Shown: positions 5,667 to 7,243 of the stretch, in pieces
Layout: every line of letters begins with the position of its first letter
How positions within the stretch are numbered: the first letter of the stretch is position 1
From: Microcaldota archaeon
GTDB lineage: Archaea > Micrarchaeota > Micrarchaeia > Anstonellales > Anstonellaceae
Assembly: GCA_023248455.1 (NCBI GenBank)
Contig: JAHFEN010000034.1
Coordinates: 1 to 7,243, forward strand
Direction: 5' to 3'
Length of the DNA: 7,243 nucleotides
Notes under the pieces: generated by a model
What the model saw: only the letters and a program-made list of their open reading frames with translations
What the model was told of the DNA's origin: nothing
The model's database searches: none
Program-made: the position numbers and the translations under genes

Positions 5667-7243
5667 ATGTTCCTGTTCCAGGTTCAGAAAACCGCCCAGA
5701 GCCAAGAGCAAAGCCGGATTGTGCACTTCTACAAACTTTCCGATGGCGAGAAATATTATCCCGAAAAAGACGACCTGCTGGTGCGCGGCCAGCTTGCGGC
5801 AATAGCAAAGGGGGACATCAGCCTTTTCAAAAATCCCCTTGCAGTAGAGCTTGTTGCTTCGGGCATTCAGAAGAAAGCAGCAGGGAAACTGGCAGAGGAG
5901 CTTCTTTCTGGAAAGAAAAAAGTATCGGATATACCCCAAATTGCAGACGCCGCCTCTATAGAACTGAAACTGTTGGAGCTGAAGCAAGACGCAGTGGACT
6001 ACGTGAAATGGGCTTCGACGAGGAACGCCGAAGCAGCAGTTGTGATAGCTGACAGGTTCTGGAGCACGATTTCCTCTGCCCTCAAATCAGAGGAATGGGA
6101 ACTTGTCCGTGCATGGAACTTCCTCTGCGTCAACCCGCTGCTTACCGAAAAAGGCAAGCAGGAGCTGGCAAACAGCTTGGTAGAAGAGATGCACTTTTCG
6201 CAGCAGGCTGCGTCAGAAATGGTGCCCAGGCTATGGTCTAATGAAATTGGGAAGCCAGCGGAAGTGCAGCTGACGCAGCTCGGGGATGCGGGCGCAGGGG
6301 AGCAGCGCGAGAAAGTCAATAAGAAAATGGTTGATCTTGGAAATAAAGAAACGTTGGGTGCTTACTTCAGGAATAAGATATACGACAGTCGGGTGAGCAT
6401 GGACAACCTTCCTGAATTTGCGGGAAACATGGTCAAGCAACTGGAAGACTATCTGCTGGATGCGCAAAAGAGAGGAGGCTCGCAGCCATTCAAGCTGACG
6501 GAATTGTTAAGGGCTGGCAGATGGATTGATGCAGTAACCATTTTGCCCTGGAATGTGGTATATAATCTGAAACAGGCAGCCAATCTGATGAGTGGCGGCA
6601 GCCCTGGCTTTGGATTGGTAAACTCAGGGGCCGGCACAATCTTGGAGGATATTTCACGCGACATTGCGGGCGGGATGGGGAACACACTTTATGATGAGAA
6701 GAGAGGCGATCATTGGTACAACATACCTGCGAATGCGTTTAAGGGCGCATTTATGTTCCTTGCTGACCTGACCAGCCTTCCTTCTTGGTACGTTTATTTG
6801 GATGCGAAAAGCACGGCATTTCCTTCAAGTGGCATTTTGATCCCCCAGGACATTGATATTGCCTCGCTTAGGTACAACATAGCCTGCATGGACACGCTAT
6901 TCCTGCTTGCGCTTCTTGCAGGGCCCGAGGGCGCAAAGATCATCAAGCAGACAGGAAGGGAACTTGTATTTGCCAGGGCAAAGTACCAGCTCATAATAAA
7001 ATTGCTTGAGGAAGGAGCTGAAAAAAAACTGTCCTACTCCGAAGCAGAGAAGATTGCGGAGCAGCAGATTGGAAAGTTGCGCTCCGGATTAAAAACTGCG
7101 GAAGAGAGTGCGCCTAAGAAAGGCCCTGCTGATTGGTTCAAAAGCAAGCCACTTTATGAAGCAGAGGAGTATGTGCCGAAGACACGCAAAGACCTTGCGG
7201 AATACATATCGCAGAGGTCAGGGAACATGCTGAGGGAGGGGCT
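5667..7243 (+). CDS. Large, mostly helical protein of unknown family, 3' end beyond the right edge
   Basis: The frame is open from the ATG at 5667 to the window end (525 codons, no stop), so the protein is truncated here. I do not recognise it. There is no signal peptide. Residues 40-200 are a run of amphipathic helices with a HEAT-like feel; 203-275 is charged helix; 285-345 holds a Gly/Ser-rich hydrophobic stretch (MSGGSPGFG, SGAG, AGGMGN) ending in an acidic/aromatic segment (GDHWYNIP); 358-378 is rich in Phe, Trp and Tyr; 404-422 is a weak hydrophobic segment (CMDTLFLLALLAGPEG); 430-480 is a long Glu/Lys helix; and a Lys/Pro-rich linker at 481-487 starts another region. This resembles the scaffold part of a large multidomain protein whose defining domain may lie past the edge. 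It is the only plus-strand gene, with a strong Shine-Dalgarno motif, and its middle is more A/T-rich than the neighbours. Confidence 0.8.
   Translation, partial: MFLFQVQKTAQSQEQSRIVHFYKLSDGEKYYPEKDDLLVRGQLAAIAKGDISLFKNPLAVELVASGIQKKAAGKLAEELLSGKKKVSDIPQIADAASIELKLLELKQDAVDYVKWASTRNAEAAVVIADRFWSTISSALKSEEWELVRAWNFLCVNPLLTEKGKQELANSLVEEMHFSQQAASEMVPRLWSNEIGKPAEVQLTQLGDAGAGEQREKVNKKMVDLGNKETLGAYFRNKIYDSRVSMDNLPEFAGNMVKQLEDYLLDAQKRGGSQPFKLTELLRAGRWIDAVTILPWNVVYNLKQAANLMSGGSPGFGLVNSGAGTILEDISRDIAGGMGNTLYDEKRGDHWYNIPANAFKGAFMFLADLTSLPSWYVYLDAKSTAFPSSGILIPQDIDIASLRYNIACMDTLFLLALLAGPEGAKIIKQTGRELVFARAKYQLIIKLLEEGAEKKLSYSEAEKIAEQQIGKLRSGLKTAEESAPKKGPADWFKSKPLYEAEEYVPKTRKDLAEYISQRSGNMLREG

Noticed and set aside
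1..7243. CRISPR array, tRNA or rRNA genes, insertion sequences
   Set aside because: I saw no regularly spaced repeats, no cloverleaf with a T-loop GGTTCRA core in a suitable context, and no transposase-like protein or terminal inverted repeats.

Overview
The window looks like chromosomal DNA from an archaeon, probably one of the small-genome DPANN-type lineages, but no marker here fixes the taxon. The signs of an archaeon are A/T-rich TATA-like boxes centred 26-28 bases before the start codons of three lead genes (the spacing of leaderless archaeal transcripts), Shine-Dalgarno motifs kept for genes inside operons or behind a short leader, heavy use of AGG for arginine, and short cytosolic Ig-like and multi-spanning membrane proteins of an archaeal style. 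G+C is high on the left (for example 65% by hand count at 2281-2340) and lower in parts of the right end (42% at 6301-6420).

From right to left, the minus strand carries seven genes in four transcription units. Unit one is an unrecognised 194-residue basic helical protein followed 5 to 17 bases later (depending on the chosen start) by a YdjM/DUF457-type membrane metal-dependent hydrolase (5527 to 4476). Next is a 111-base spacer with a cluster of palindromes and alternative inverted repeats. Unit two is a tight trio (4364 to 3036): a three-helix membrane protein with a histidine-rich basic tail, a cytosolic Ig-like beta-sandwich protein, and a charged helical protein whose ATG abuts the previous stop codon. 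Unit three is cysteinyl-tRNA synthetase, cysS (2964 to 1561), complete with all expected motifs. Unit four is a large extracytoplasmic protein anchored by an N-terminal and a second membrane segment; it starts at 1397 and runs off the left edge.

A 139-base divergent promoter region (5528-5666) separates unit one from the only plus-strand gene, an unrecognised mostly helical protein of at least 525 residues that starts at 5667 behind a perfect GGAGGT and runs off the right edge. This gene, the palindrome cluster and the membrane/Ig-like trio are the least explained parts of the window.

Only cysS has a secure biochemical function, and the YdjM-type protein a secure family; the other genes are described by visible architecture. 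I saw no tRNA, rRNA, CRISPR array, insertion sequence or attachment site. No stretch longer than 139 bases lacks a gene.
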